The notes under the pieces: generated by a model
What the model saw: only the letters and a program-made list of their open reading frames with translations
Database searches by the model: none
Told to the model about the DNA's origin: nothing
Program-made: the position numbers and the translations under genes
In this document: piece by piece, positions 33,890-41,705 of the stretch
Numbering within the stretch: the stretch's first letter is position 1
Layout of the letters: each line of letters opens with the position of its first letter
Source of the DNA: Candidatus Levybacteria bacterium RIFCSPHIGHO2_02_FULL_37_13
GTDB lineage: Bacteria; Patescibacteriota; Microgenomatia; Levybacterales; UBA12049
NCBI GenBank assembly: GCA_001782195.1
Contig: MFNZ01000028.1
Coordinates: 1 to 49,147, forward strand
DNA: 49,147 nt
Direction of reading: 5' to 3'

Positions 33890-35196
33890 ACTTTTTCGCG
33901 TCTGCAGAGTTTTTTAATATCATTTTTATCAGCCAATAAATGTTCGATAATTCCTTCAAGAAATCTAGCGCCTTTAAATAGTACCACTTCCCCACCCTTC
34001 AGATTGTTCATCAAATAATCCAAAGCATCTTTTGGCATCAGAAACTTTATTATTTGCACCGTGTCATGCCGAACTTGTTTCGGCATCTCAATTCTTGAGG
34101 AACGGGATCCTGAAACAAGTTCAGGATGACCATGGGTTAGCCTTGGATAAGCGTATTTTAGTAGTCTTGGCCCAATCAAAATGACCTTTTCTAATCTCAT
34201 TGAGGATACAAATTCTCCAAGTCTTTCATGTTCTTCTTTTTCTTCGTTTCCAAGCTCAATCATATCTCCCAAAACCAGCCATTTTTTATCGCTTGGATAT
34301 TGATCAAACATTCCAAGAATAGACTTTACTCCATCCGGGGTCGCGTTATACGAGCTATCTATAATAATAGTGTTTTTAATTCCTTTAAATAGACCGCATC
34401 TTCCAGGCGGCAAGGTAAATTTCGAGAATGAGAAATCAGGTCTAATTTTAAGAAAATCAAGTAAAGCAAGTGTCATTTGGATTGAATAAGAAGTTTCTTT
34501 TGGAAGAAGTAGATTAATAGAATAGTCGTTGATATTAATCTTAAATTCTGTATGGTCTTTTAGTATTTTATAATCGGATAAATCTTTTTGACTAATATAT
34601 TTAATTTTTGCTTTTGATCTTTGGGATTCTTTTTTAATTAAATCATCATCAGCGTTTAGGATTGCCAAATCTGATGTATTTTCTAAAAAATATCCAAACT
34701 CATGCGCTATAGCCTGCTCGACTGTTTTAAAGTCTTGATTTTTAACAAGATAGTCAAAATTTACAGTGTGGGTCCTACTGACATTTGTCCAAAGAGTAAT
34801 ATTAGGTTGTAGTAAGCTTGCTAAAAATTTACCTTCGAATGGACGGTCGCAATCAGCTTCAACTACATATAATTTTTCTTTGTAGGGTCTCTTAAAAGCT
34901 TTGAAAGGAGCAAATAAAAAAAGATACAGCCATTCGTCAGGCGTTAGGCTCTTGCGTTTTAATCCCAAAATATCAAATGGTATTCCAAAACTGCTGTTTG
35001 CCAGATGCGAGTATCGCGCTTTATCTTGAAGCTGAGATTCAATAAGATGCAAAAGAGTTGTTTTCCCGCTTGAACCTGTTACTAATATAATAGTAGGCTT
35101 CCAAATGGAGAGCTGAATCTTCGCAAAGAACCTAAAATAGTACGCAATCGGGAAATAGAGTAGGCTTTTAATTTGTTTAATCATGGGTAAAAACAA
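33856..35196 (-). CDS. MurF-like Mur ligase with a repeat insertion
   Basis: 446 residues. P-loop VTGSSGKTTLLHL, middle-domain HTVNFDYL, and the MurF-type stretch IIDSSYNATPDGVKSIL...WLVLGDMIELG. Mur ligases join an amino acid or dipeptide to a UDP-muramyl peptide with ATP. Unlike true MurF the N-terminal UDP-binding domain is short and starts with a hydrophobic segment, so the substrate may differ (related enzymes act on other envelope polymers). Residues about 355-378 (HGHPELVSGS...EMPKQVRHD) are a TGTCAT-family repeat in frame. First gene of its cluster. Confidence 0.8.
   Translation of the reverse strand: MFLPMIKQIKSLLYFPIAYYFRFFAKIQLSIWKPTIILVTGSSGKTTLLHLIESQLQDKARYSHLANSSFGIPFDILGLKRKSLTPDEWLYLFLFAPFKAFKRPYKEKLYVVEADCDRPFEGKFLASLLQPNITLWTNVSRTHTVNFDYLVKNQDFKTVEQAIAHEFGYFLENTSDLAILNADDDLIKKESQRSKAKIKYISQKDLSDYKILKDHTEFKININDYSINLLLPKETSYSIQMTLALLDFLKIRPDFSFSKFTLPPGRCGLFKGIKNTIIIDSSYNATPDGVKSILGMFDQYPSDKKWLVLGDMIELGNEEKEEHERLGEFVSSMRLEKVILIGPRLLKYAYPRLTHGHPELVSGSRSSRIEMPKQVRHDTVQIIKFLMPKDALDYLMNNLKGGEVVLFKGARFLEGIIEHLLADKNDIKKLCRREKVWEKRRKQWGL
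34062..34131. repeat. TGTCAT-family palindromic repeat inside the MurF-like gene
   Basis: TGTCATGCCGAAC ... TTCAGGATGACC with inner arms TTTCGGCATCTC and GGATCCTGAAAC. Read in frame; the peptide PELVSGS...KQVRHD mirrors the carA product IPNSFRDPG...KQVQHD. Confidence 0.85.
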
Positions 35197-35220
35197 CCAC
35201 TCGTATTTTACCAGTTATGA

Positions 35221-35390
35221 GTAAAATATTCTATAAAATCAGTAAAGTATCATCTTTTGTTCGTATCCGGTTAGCTTTGAACATCGGGTGTTGTTTGGGC
35301 TCGAATCTAAGGATTACATCCTGTTAACCGGATCGTCAATAAGAAACCGATATAGGATCGGTATAGATAGTTATTAGTCATCCTCTAACA
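35221..35390. other. structured intergenic region between divergent genes
   Basis: ATCCGGTTA (35265-35273) pairs perfectly with TAACCGGAT (35325-35333), enclosing a smaller hairpin AATC-taag-GATT (35304-35315). A second hairpin ACCGAT/ATCGGT follows (35346-35362). It lies between the MurF-like gene (minus) and the repeat coiled-coil gene (plus). It could be a leader RNA of either; the promoter TTGACG (35391), 17 bases, TTAAAT for the plus gene starts after it, which favours a separate element or a minus-strand leader. Confidence 0.4.
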
Positions 35391-35444
35391 TTGACGCATT
35401 TTGTTATATTGATTTAAATCAGTTAATGTTGTTAAATAAGAGGT

Positions 35445-35801
35445 ATGAACGATATAAGTAAGAAACTTGCCTCTATTGAAAAAGTTATAAGCGCAATCAA
35501 AGGAAACATGGCTACCAAAGATGACATTAAAAACATGGCAACCAAGCAAGATTTAAAGACCATGGCTACCAAAGATGACATTAAGGGAATGGCAACCAAA
35601 CAAGACTTGAAGGCCATGGCAACAAAAAAAGACTTGAAAAGCCTTGAATCAAAAATCCTCGATAGGATGGAGGAATCTCAGATGGAAATTATAGCAGCTG
35701 TTGACAAACATAAGGCAGATAAAGAAAGCATTATAGTTTTGGAGAAAAGAGTGGAGCGCCTTGAAGATAATGCTGGACTTCCCCCATATGCAGATCAATG
35801 A
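35445..35801 (+). CDS. coiled-coil protein with tandem MATKxDLK repeats
   Basis: 118 residues. From about residue 24 the octet M-A-T-K-x-D-[LI]-K occurs five to six times with minor changes, then a Glu/Arg-rich coiled coil (LEKRVERLEDN). The DNA of this part is a 24-bp tandem repeat (ATGGCAACCAA..GA.TTAAA). Such proteins are found widely in bacteria and phages and their function is unknown. The repeat number can change by slippage. AAGAGG one base before the ATG is too close for a good Shine-Dalgarno site. Confidence 0.65.
   Translation: MNDISKKLASIEKVISAIKGNMATKDDIKNMATKQDLKTMATKDDIKGMATKQDLKAMATKKDLKSLESKILDRMEESQMEIIAAVDKHKADKESIIVLEKRVERLEDNAGLPPYADQ
35516..35640 (+). repeat. 24-bp tandem coding repeat
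   Basis: About five units of ATGGC(A/T)ACCAA(A/G)(C/G)A(A/T)GA.(A/T)T.AA. with strong unit-to-unit similarity. Translates to MATKxDLK. Likely variable in number between strains. Confidence 0.7.
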
Positions 35802-35802
35802 A

Positions 35803-36492
35803 TTAATAGATATTTAAAAAGAGGTTTTCGAGGGCGAGACGCGGGTTAACATTAGTGGTTTTTAGAATTATGTGGGTTTTCTGGAAAGAGATTAAGATAT
35901 TAACATAGTCTTTGGTCTTTGGTCTTTGGTCGCTGGCAGTTGGTTCGTTTTTGTAATTCGTAAGAAGAGTTTGTCTTGCAACAATGATCATTTTTTCAAG
36001 CCAGGGAACTACATCTTCTTTGTTTTTTGTGATATCCTGAGCGAGTTTTAGCCTATCCCCTACTCCAATTGAAAGTAAAGATATTAAGATATTAAAATAT
36101 TGAGCGGTTTCCTCTCTCGAAAGTTCAGTAGGGTTATCTTTTAAATTAATTATTTCACATCTTGAAAGAATTGTTGGAAGCATAAGTTCTTTGTTTGGGA
36201 CAGCCAAATATATAAGTGTATGTTGGGGCGGTTCTTCCAATAGCTTTAAGAGCGCATTTTGAGCTTGAATCGTAATTCCGTTAGTTCCATCTAAAATTAC
36301 AGCTTTTGTTTTACTTTTAATTGGCTTTAAGATTATTTTTTTCTTAAGATTTTTTACATCCTCTACTCCTGCTGTTTTTTCAAAAGAATTGATATCGAGA
36401 TCTATTTGGTCAATACCGTTATCAGTGCATAGTTTTATCGCGTAATCAATTGCTGTTTTTGGGTTTTTGGAAACGATTAGAAATGAATGCAT
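35803..36492 (-). CDS. DNA polymerase III delta-prime-like clamp loader subunit
   Basis: 229 residues. AQNALLKLLEEPPQHTLIYLAVPNKELMLPTILSRCEII is the strongly conserved Sensor-1/SRC block of gamma/delta-prime subunits. The N-terminus lacks a Walker A loop, as in delta-prime. The protein is shorter than HolB (about 330), as common in reduced genomes. Residues about 182-196 (TASDQRPKTKDY) derive from a short tandem TCTTTGGTCTTTGG repeat, another in-frame insertion. Helps load the sliding clamp. Convergent with the coiled-coil gene (1-base gap). Confidence 0.8.
   Translation of the reverse strand: MHSFLIVSKNPKTAIDYAIKLCTDNGIDQIDLDINSFEKTAGVEDVKNLKKKIILKPIKSKTKAVILDGTNGITIQAQNALLKLLEEPPQHTLIYLAVPNKELMLPTILSRCEIINLKDNPTELSREETAQYFNILISLLSIGVGDRLKLAQDITKNKEDVVPWLEKMIIVARQTLLTNYKNEPTASDQRPKTKDYVNILISFQKTHIILKTTNVNPRLALENLFLNIY
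35904..35945. repeat. short tandem repeat inside the delta-prime gene
   Basis: Three units of TCTTTGG in direct succession followed by TCGCTGGCAGTTGG. Translated on the minus strand as DQRPKTKDY. Multiples of three keep the frame. Confidence 0.6.
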
Positions 36493-36503
36493 ATTTGCTG
36501 CTT

Positions 36504-36617
36504 GACCCTCCTGATCTCAGCATTCGCCTTTTCAGTACTATTCGTCCCGCTGAGCGGGATTCGTACACGGCTCATGCTTCGATTTCAGGCGGGTCTTCGT
36601 CGGCAAGCTGAGCTTGC
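36504..36617. repeat. compound palindromic element, variant copy
   Basis: GACCCTCCTGA ... TCAGGCGGGTC forms the outer stem. Inside are GTAC..TCGTCCCGCT-G-AGCGGGATTCGTAC and ATGCT/AGCAT pairing, and then a separate perfect hairpin GCAAGCT-G-AGCTTGC (36603-36617). It fills the space between the divergent delta-prime gene and pilB. The core differs (CCCGCTGAGCGGG) from the two copies at 2966 and 6475 (CCCGACAAGTCGGG), but the layout is alike. Confidence 0.6.
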
Positions 36618-36621
36618 CTCC

Positions 36622-36651
36622 TTGACATTATAACGTAATTTTTCATATTAT
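36622..36651 (+). promoter_or_regulatory. promoter of the pilB operon
   Basis: TTGACA (36622-36627), 18 bases, TATTAT (36646-36651). Initiation would fall at about 36658, one base before ATG 36659. A strong, practically leaderless promoter for the pilus ATPase genes. Confidence 0.7.
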
Positions 36652-36658
36652 TAAAATA

Positions 36659-38389
36659 ATGCCCGATCCTTTTAAATCACCATCTGAAAACAAAACTTTG
36701 TTGGATATTTTGCTGTCAAAGCATTTGTTAACTGAAGATCAGTATAGAGATGTAAAAGTAAATAGCGCAACAAAAGGATTGTCCGAAGAAATTGTTTTGG
36801 TGTCAAAAAACATAGTAAGCGAAAAAAATATTGCAGAGGCAAAAGCTGCTCTTTTGGGTGTTCCATTTATAGCTTTGGAATCGGCATCTTTTTCTCCTCA
36901 GGCGCTTGGTTTTATACCTGCGTCTGTAGCAGAGAGGTTCTCTCTTATTCCTTTTTCCTACGATGACAAGACAAGAATATTGTCTGTTGCGATGAGTAAT
37001 CCTATTGACTTGGATGCTGTTTCATTTGTCCGTCAAAAAACAGGCCTTAATATAAAAATCTTTGCTGCGGAAAAAAAAGACGTAGAAAAAGCTATTGATG
37101 TTGAGTACCGGCAGGGGTTGGTTGGCGAGGTCGGAGCGGCCTTAAAGGAATCGGAGGAGTCTAAGGCGAGTAGGACCCATACATATGATAGCAGCAGTAT
37201 AGCGCAAATTGTTACGGAAGCCCCAATTGCAAAAATTGTTTCGACTATTTTGGATTACGCAGTTGCCAGCAGAGCTTCAGATATTCACATAGAGCCTCAA
37301 GGAGATAGAATTAGAGTTAGGTATAGAATAGATGGTATTTTGTACGATAGGTTAAGTCTTCCTCGAAATGTTCATGACGCTGTTGTATCTCGTATAAAAA
37401 TCTTATCGGAGATGAAAATAGATGAGCATCGTATTCCTCAGGATGGTAGATTTAACTTTAAAGTGGCAGATAAAGAGGTGGACCTTCGTATTTCCGTGTT
37501 GCCAACAGTCAATGGAGAAAAAATAGTCATGAGGCTTCTTCGCAAATCAGGCGGGATTCCAACGCTTGAAGAGCTTGGCTTAAGCGGAAGCAGTCTTAGG
37601 AACTTAGAGACTGCCATCTTGCGACCGCATGGCATTATAATTGTTTGCGGTCCAACCGGAAGCGGTAAAACGACAACTCTTTATTCTGTTCTTTCAAAGC
37701 TAAACACAACAAGAGTAAATATTATGACTCTTGAAAATCCTGTTGAGTATGAAATGCAAGGAATTAATCAAGTAGCTATAAATCCTGCTGTTGGCCTTAC
37801 TTTTGCAACAGGTCTTCGATCTTTTCTTCGTCAGGATCCAAACATTATATTGGTTGGAGAGATACGCGATCAGGAGACAACGGATCTGGCTATTCAAGCA
37901 GCGCTTACCGGGCATTTGGTTTTTTCAACCCTGCATACTTCAAATGCTGCCGGGGCGCTTCCCCGCTTGGTAGATTTAGGCGCTCAAGCATTTCTCCTTT
38001 CATCGACAATGAATGCGGTTTTGGCTCAAAGGATAGTTAGAAAAATTTGTTCTCATTGTAAGGAAAGCTATTTACCTCTTCCACAATTAGTTAAAGAGAT
38101 GAAAGAAGTGTTGGGAAAACTTTTTCCGGCGGATCCGGAGGTTAAACTGTACAGAGGAAAAGGATGTGAAGAATGTGGCGCTTCGGGATATTTGGGCAGG
38201 ATTGGTATTTATGAAACATTGAAAATGTCCGAGAAAATATTGGGTCTTGTCATAGAGAACTCGGATAGTGGTACAATAGAAAAACAGGCAGTACAGGAGG
38301 GCATGATTACGATGAAACAGGACGGATATTTGAAGGTTTTACAGGGAATAACTACTGTTGAGGAAGTAATCAGAGTAGCTCAGGAGTAA
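36659..38389 (+). CDS. pilB: type IV pilus extension ATPase PilB
   Basis: 576 residues. N-terminal T2SSE_N domain (about 1-160), then the ATPase: Walker A GPTGSGKTTTLYSVL, Asp box ENPVEYEMQGINQVAIN, Walker B NIILVGEIRDQET, His box GHLVFSTLHTSNA. Two Cys pairs (CSHCKES and CEECGASG) form the zinc site that separates PilB/GspE from PilT. Powers pilus assembly at the inner membrane. Followed by pilT and pilC. In CPR cells type IV pili are thought to serve contact with hosts and DNA uptake. Confidence 0.95.
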   Translation: MPDPFKSPSENKTLLDILLSKHLLTEDQYRDVKVNSATKGLSEEIVLVSKNIVSEKNIAEAKAALLGVPFIALESASFSPQALGFIPASVAERFSLIPFSYDDKTRILSVAMSNPIDLDAVSFVRQKTGLNIKIFAAEKKDVEKAIDVEYRQGLVGEVGAALKESEESKASRTHTYDSSSIAQIVTEAPIAKIVSTILDYAVASRASDIHIEPQGDRIRVRYRIDGILYDRLSLPRNVHDAVVSRIKILSEMKIDEHRIPQDGRFNFKVADKEVDLRISVLPTVNGEKIVMRLLRKSGGIPTLEELGLSGSSLRNLETAILRPHGIIIVCGPTGSGKTTTLYSVLSKLNTTRVNIMTLENPVEYEMQGINQVAINPAVGLTFATGLRSFLRQDPNIILVGEIRDQETTDLAIQAALTGHLVFSTLHTSNAAGALPRLVDLGAQAFLLSSTMNAVLAQRIVRKICSHCKESYLPLPQLVKEMKEVLGKLFPADPEVKLYRGKGCEECGASGYLGRIGIYETLKMSEKILGLVIENSDSGTIEKQAVQEGMITMKQDGYLKVLQGITTVEEVIRVAQE

Positions 38390-38417
38390 AAATTCGAAGC
38401 ACTAAATCTTAAACAAT

Positions 38418-38529
38418 TGAAAATAGTTTATGGAAAATAGAAAATGGTTATAGAAAATAGAGATTAGAGAATGGATTGTGCAAATTTCAATTTTCCAATC
38501 TCCATTACTATTTTCCAGTTTCTAATAAC
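38418..38529. repeat. 112-bp AT-rich dispersed repeat, copy C (inverted)
   Basis: Reverse complement of the copies at 17952 and 25178 (for example TGAAAATAGTTTATGGAAAA here, TTTTCCATAAACTATTTTCA there). Lies within the pilB-pilT gap. An FEFR-like fragment follows at 38546-38577 (TTTCGATATTCGAATTTCGG). Confidence 0.85.
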
Positions 38530-38581
38530 TAATTTCTAAGCTGTAAGATTTCGATATTCGAATTTCGGATTTTCATAAAAT

Positions 38582-39649
38582 ATGGATATTCAGGAATTAT
38601 TTCATTTAACAATTAAAAATAACGCATCAGACCTGCATCTTTTGGTAGGTATTCCTCCCAGTGTTCGCGTAGACGGATCGTTAAGGTACTTATCGAATCG
38701 TCCCGCTATAACGGAAGAAGACATGGAAGCGATGATTTATTCGCTTTTAACGGCAGAGCAGAAAGATTTTTTACAGGCCAATAAAGAACTGGATTTTTCT
38801 TTTGGGTTCGGCGGCGGGACTTACGGAAACTTGGGCCGTTTCCGCGCTAATATATATTATCAAAGACGGTACCTAAGCGGCGCTTTCAGACTGTTTCCCC
38901 CGAATATACGAACAATTGAAGAGCTGCATTTGCCAAAAGTTCTTAATAATTTTGCAAAGCTAAAACAGGGTTTTGTTTTGGTTACAGGGCCTAACGGGCA
39001 TGGTAAATCTACAACGCTTGCATCGATAATTAATCAGATAAATCTTGAAAGGGCTGCTCATATTTTAACCATTGAAGACCCGATAGAGTATATGTATCCA
39101 AGCGGTAAAAGTATTGTATCGCAAAGAGAGATGCATATAGATACTCATTCTTGGGATACCGCGCTTCGCGCCGCGCTTCGTGAAGATCCCGATGTTGTTT
39201 TAGTTGGAGAAATGCGTGATCCGGAAACAATTTCAACCGCAATTAGCGTTGCCGAAACCGGCCATTTGGTCTTCTCAACTCTTCATACAAACTCTGCTTC
39301 CCAAACTGTTGATAGAATGATTGATGTTTTTCCTGCCAACCAGCAAGCTCAGGTAAGGATTCAGCTTGCCGCTACACTTAAAGGAATCGTTTCACAGCGT
39401 CTTTTGCCCGCAATAAACGGAGGAAGAGTGCCGTCATGCGAACTACTTATTGGAACAAATGCGGTTGCGGGCATAATAAGAGACGGCAAAACGCATCTTC
39501 TGGATTCTGTTATACAAACATCCCAGGATGTTGGCATGATTAGCCTTGAGAATTCTTTAGCTTCTTTGGTAACAGAGGGCGTTGTTGATGCCGAAACCGC
39601 AAAAGGTTACGCGATACATCAGAGTGATTTTTCTCGACTTTCGAAATGA
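38582..39649 (+). CDS. pilT: type IV pilus retraction ATPase PilT
   Basis: 355 residues. PAS-like N-terminal domain (NNASDLHLLVGIPPSVRVDGSLRYL), then Walker A GPNGHGKSTTLASI, Asp box IEDPIEYMYP, Walker B VVLVGEMRDPETI, His box GHLVFSTLHTNSA. No zinc Cys pairs, as expected for PilT. The P-loop has Asn-Gly-His in place of the usual Thr-Gly-Ser but keeps G-K-S-T. Powers retraction, hence twitching or DNA pull-in. 4 bases before pilC. Confidence 0.93.
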   Translation: MDIQELFHLTIKNNASDLHLLVGIPPSVRVDGSLRYLSNRPAITEEDMEAMIYSLLTAEQKDFLQANKELDFSFGFGGGTYGNLGRFRANIYYQRRYLSGAFRLFPPNIRTIEELHLPKVLNNFAKLKQGFVLVTGPNGHGKSTTLASIINQINLERAAHILTIEDPIEYMYPSGKSIVSQREMHIDTHSWDTALRAALREDPDVVLVGEMRDPETISTAISVAETGHLVFSTLHTNSASQTVDRMIDVFPANQQAQVRIQLAATLKGIVSQRLLPAINGGRVPSCELLIGTNAVAGIIRDGKTHLLDSVIQTSQDVGMISLENSLASLVTEGVVDAETAKGYAIHQSDFSRLSK

Positions 39650-39652
39650 AAA

Positions 39653-40861
39653 ATGAAGCTGTATTATAAGGCAATAGGAAAAGATGGAAAGTTTGTCCAA
39701 GGAATTATCGAAGCAAAAGACCCAAGTCAAGCCGCAGGATATTTAAGGAGTAAGGAATTTGTCCCTGTTCGCATCTCCAAACAGGAAAAGAATAAGTTCT
39801 TAGAATCGATTCCCATAATTGGACATAGAGCCAGCTCCAGGGATATTTTGATTTTTACAAGGCAGTTATCCGCAATGTTATCGGCAGGACTTACGCTTAT
39901 TAAATCCCTTGATATCTTGAAGGACCAGTTAAACAAAGGATTGATGTCGGAGGTAATAGATGGGATTATTAGCGATATTGAAGAAGGAGAATCATTTTCT
40001 TCCGCAATTTCTAAATTTCCGAAAGTGTTCTCGCCAATTTACGTATCGATGATTAAAGCATCAGAATCCTCAGGTCTTTTAGATAAAGCCCTTTCCAGAT
40101 TCGCGGACGATCTTGAGAAAGAACAAAGATTAAATAGCACTGTAAAAGGAGCTCTATTGTACCCCGCAATCGTTGTAGCGGGAATGGTTGCTGTTGCCGC
40201 AATTATGATGATATTCGTTATGCCTACCCTATCGGAACTTTATAAAAGTTTTCCGGATGCGCAGTTGCCTTTGCCAACGCAGATTGTGATCGGCGTTTCA
40301 AATTTTACAGTTAAATTTTGGCCTGTTCCTGTTATATTTTTAGTATTAATTAGTTTATTTTTCAGACGTTGGCGCAGGACTGAAGCAGGAAGGCTTATTT
40401 TCGATAGCTTGATTTTAAAACTTCCTATTTTTGGCACGCTTATCAGAAAATTGATACTTACAAAACTTTCAAGAACTTTGGGTCTTTTAGTCGGGACAGG
40501 CACTTTGGTGGTTCAGTCTCTCGAACAAGTGGCAGATGTTACCGGAAATATCCATTACAAAAATGCAATCGTAGATGTGTCAAAAAGAGTGGAAAAAGGC
40601 GAATCAATGGGAGATGCCATGTCTCACTATGCTCTATTCCCTCCGGTGCTTATTCAGCTTATCAAAAGCGGCGAGCAAACAGGAAAAATAGATGAGATAC
40701 TTGTAAAAGCTTCCGAGTATTTTGAGGGAGAAGTTGATGAAACAGTCAAAACGCTAACAACTGCGATGGAGCCGGCGATTATGGTAATATTAGGCATTGG
40801 AGTAGCGTTTTTGGTTATTTCTGTGCTCACGCCGATTTACAGCTTAATATCATCATTTTAA
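39653..40861 (+). CDS. pilC: type IV pilus inner-membrane platform protein PilC
   Basis: 402 residues. Two T2SSF domains (about 60-185 with TRQLSAMLSAGLTLIKSLDIL, and 265-390 with LSRTLGLLVGTGTLVVQSLEQV) and three membrane helices (about 165-190, 220-240, 370-395). Connects the cytoplasmic ATPases to the growing pilus. The family start MKLYYKAIGKDGKFVQGIIEA is intact. Last of the pilB-pilT-pilC set; pilins, pilM-N-O and pilD are not in the window. Confidence 0.93.
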   Translation: MKLYYKAIGKDGKFVQGIIEAKDPSQAAGYLRSKEFVPVRISKQEKNKFLESIPIIGHRASSRDILIFTRQLSAMLSAGLTLIKSLDILKDQLNKGLMSEVIDGIISDIEEGESFSSAISKFPKVFSPIYVSMIKASESSGLLDKALSRFADDLEKEQRLNSTVKGALLYPAIVVAGMVAVAAIMMIFVMPTLSELYKSFPDAQLPLPTQIVIGVSNFTVKFWPVPVIFLVLISLFFRRWRRTEAGRLIFDSLILKLPIFGTLIRKLILTKLSRTLGLLVGTGTLVVQSLEQVADVTGNIHYKNAIVDVSKRVEKGESMGDAMSHYALFPPVLIQLIKSGEQTGKIDEILVKASEYFEGEVDETVKTLTTAMEPAIMVILGIGVAFLVISVLTPIYSLISSF

Positions 40862-40869
40862 AATTAAGG

Positions 40870-40940
40870 TTTCATCCTTCGACTTCGTCCCGCTAAGCGG
40901 GACTTCGCTCAGGATTTCAGCCGCGGCTTCAAGCTACGGC
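40870..40940. terminator. palindromic region between pilC and the response regulator
   Basis: Contains CGTCCCGCT-A-AGCGGGAC (same core as the 36504 element), then CCGCGGCTTCAAGCTACGGC. It sits between two convergent genes, so it may end both transcripts. No long T-tract on either strand. Confidence 0.4.
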
Positions 40941-41308
40941 TTCAAGAATTTTTTAACATTGTCAATTAATTGGCCGGGAGTTATATCGGTTTTTACAATA
41001 TATGAGCTAGCACCCTTATTTAGAGCTTGTTGCACCATAGCATCCTTAGTTAGATTAGTCAGAAGAATTATTGGGCCATTTTTTTCTTTTGGCGGGTTTT
41101 GAGAAATTGCTTTTATAACATCCAATCCTCCGGCTTTTGGCATCACCATATCCAAAAGAACTAAATCATATCCGCCTTTTTTGACTTTTTCTACTCCCGA
41201 TACTCCATCTTCGGCATTATCAACTTCAAATCCGGCATTTTGCAAAACTTCCGTATAAAGTTCTATTATGTACGGATTGTCCTCAATAAGCAAAATCTTT
41301 TTGGCCAT
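40934..41308 (-). CDS. single-domain response regulator
   Basis: 124 residues, only a receiver. Acidic pocket IEDN, phosphoacceptor Asp in LVLLDMVMP, Thr in ILLTNLT and Lys in IVKTD are all present. No output domain, so it acts by protein contact, like CheY or PilG. Placed next to the pilus genes and 6 kb from a histidine kinase; a role in pilus control is possible but not shown. Confidence 0.88.
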   Translation of the reverse strand: MAKKILLIEDNPYIIELYTEVLQNAGFEVDNAEDGVSGVEKVKKGGYDLVLLDMVMPKAGGLDVIKAISQNPPKEKNGPIILLTNLTKDAMVQQALNKGASSYIVKTDITPGQLIDNVKKFLKP

Positions 41309-41350
41309 TAGGCTGAAGGTATCATAGTTTTAGCAAGAAAGTCAATACTC

Positions 41351-41388
41351 CTTGCCATTTTTTGAAGTTATGTGTATTATGATAATAA
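41351..41388. repeat. left direct repeat of the XRE cassette (promoter-bearing)
   Basis: CTTGCCATTTTTTGAAGTTATG... recurs almost unchanged at 42538-42577 in the same orientation. It contains a promoter TTGCCA (41352-41357), 17 bases, TATTAT (41375-41380). After it GTGGGTATATTTTTTCAA leads into a stop within nine codons, so this copy drives no obvious gene. Confidence 0.75.
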
Positions 41389-41418
41389 CGTGGGTATATT
41401 TTTTCAAGAATCTTAGTT

Positions 41419-41589
41419 CTACAATAAACTTTTATTTTTTTTGTTATCACTTCTTGTTTTTAATTCCATCAAATCCCAAAGTACATTGTGGATTTCAAGT
41501 CGCACATCTTTTAGTATTTCATCAAGCTCTTGTGCTTTTTTATCTAAGTCAATCAGTATTTGAGGTAGTTTTTTTAATGAAGTATCCAT
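41419..41589 (-). CDS. small coiled-coil protein divergent from the XRE regulator
   Basis: 56 residues (MDTSLKKLPQILIDLDKKAQELDEIL...). The start at 41589 is chosen because a near-consensus promoter TTGACA (41627-41622), 17 bases, TATAAA (41604-41599) puts transcription within a few bases of this ATG. The longer frame from 41619 would begin upstream of the transcript. All helical and charged. No family recognised. With the XRE gene it forms a divergent pair inside direct repeats. Confidence 0.6.
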   Translation of the reverse strand: MDTSLKKLPQILIDLDKKAQELDEILKDVRLEIHNVLWDLMELKTRSDNKKNKSLL

Positions 41590-41637
41590 ATGAATAATTT
41601 TATAACATACAGTAGGCATATTGTCAAGTATTTGATA

Positions 41638-41683
41638 GCAATAATATGCATCAAATATTCAATATAGAATATGCATTTATTGC
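41638..41683. promoter_or_regulatory. nested operator-like palindromes
   Basis: Outer arms GCAATAATATGCAT (41638-41651) and ATGCATTTATTGC (41671-41683) are near-perfect complements. Inner arms ATATTC (41655-41660) and GAATAT (41667-41672) are perfect. The site lies between two divergent promoters and overlaps the -35 region of the XRE gene (TATAAT at 41693-41698), suggesting autoregulation. Confidence 0.6.
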
Positions 41684-41705
41684 GTTTTGCTGTATAATAC
41701 ATATT

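Noticed and set aside
41646-41705. Longer start of the XRE regulator (MHQIFNIEYAFIAF...)
   Set aside because: Lies inside the palindromes and the -10 box; the helix-turn-helix family begins at the later Met.
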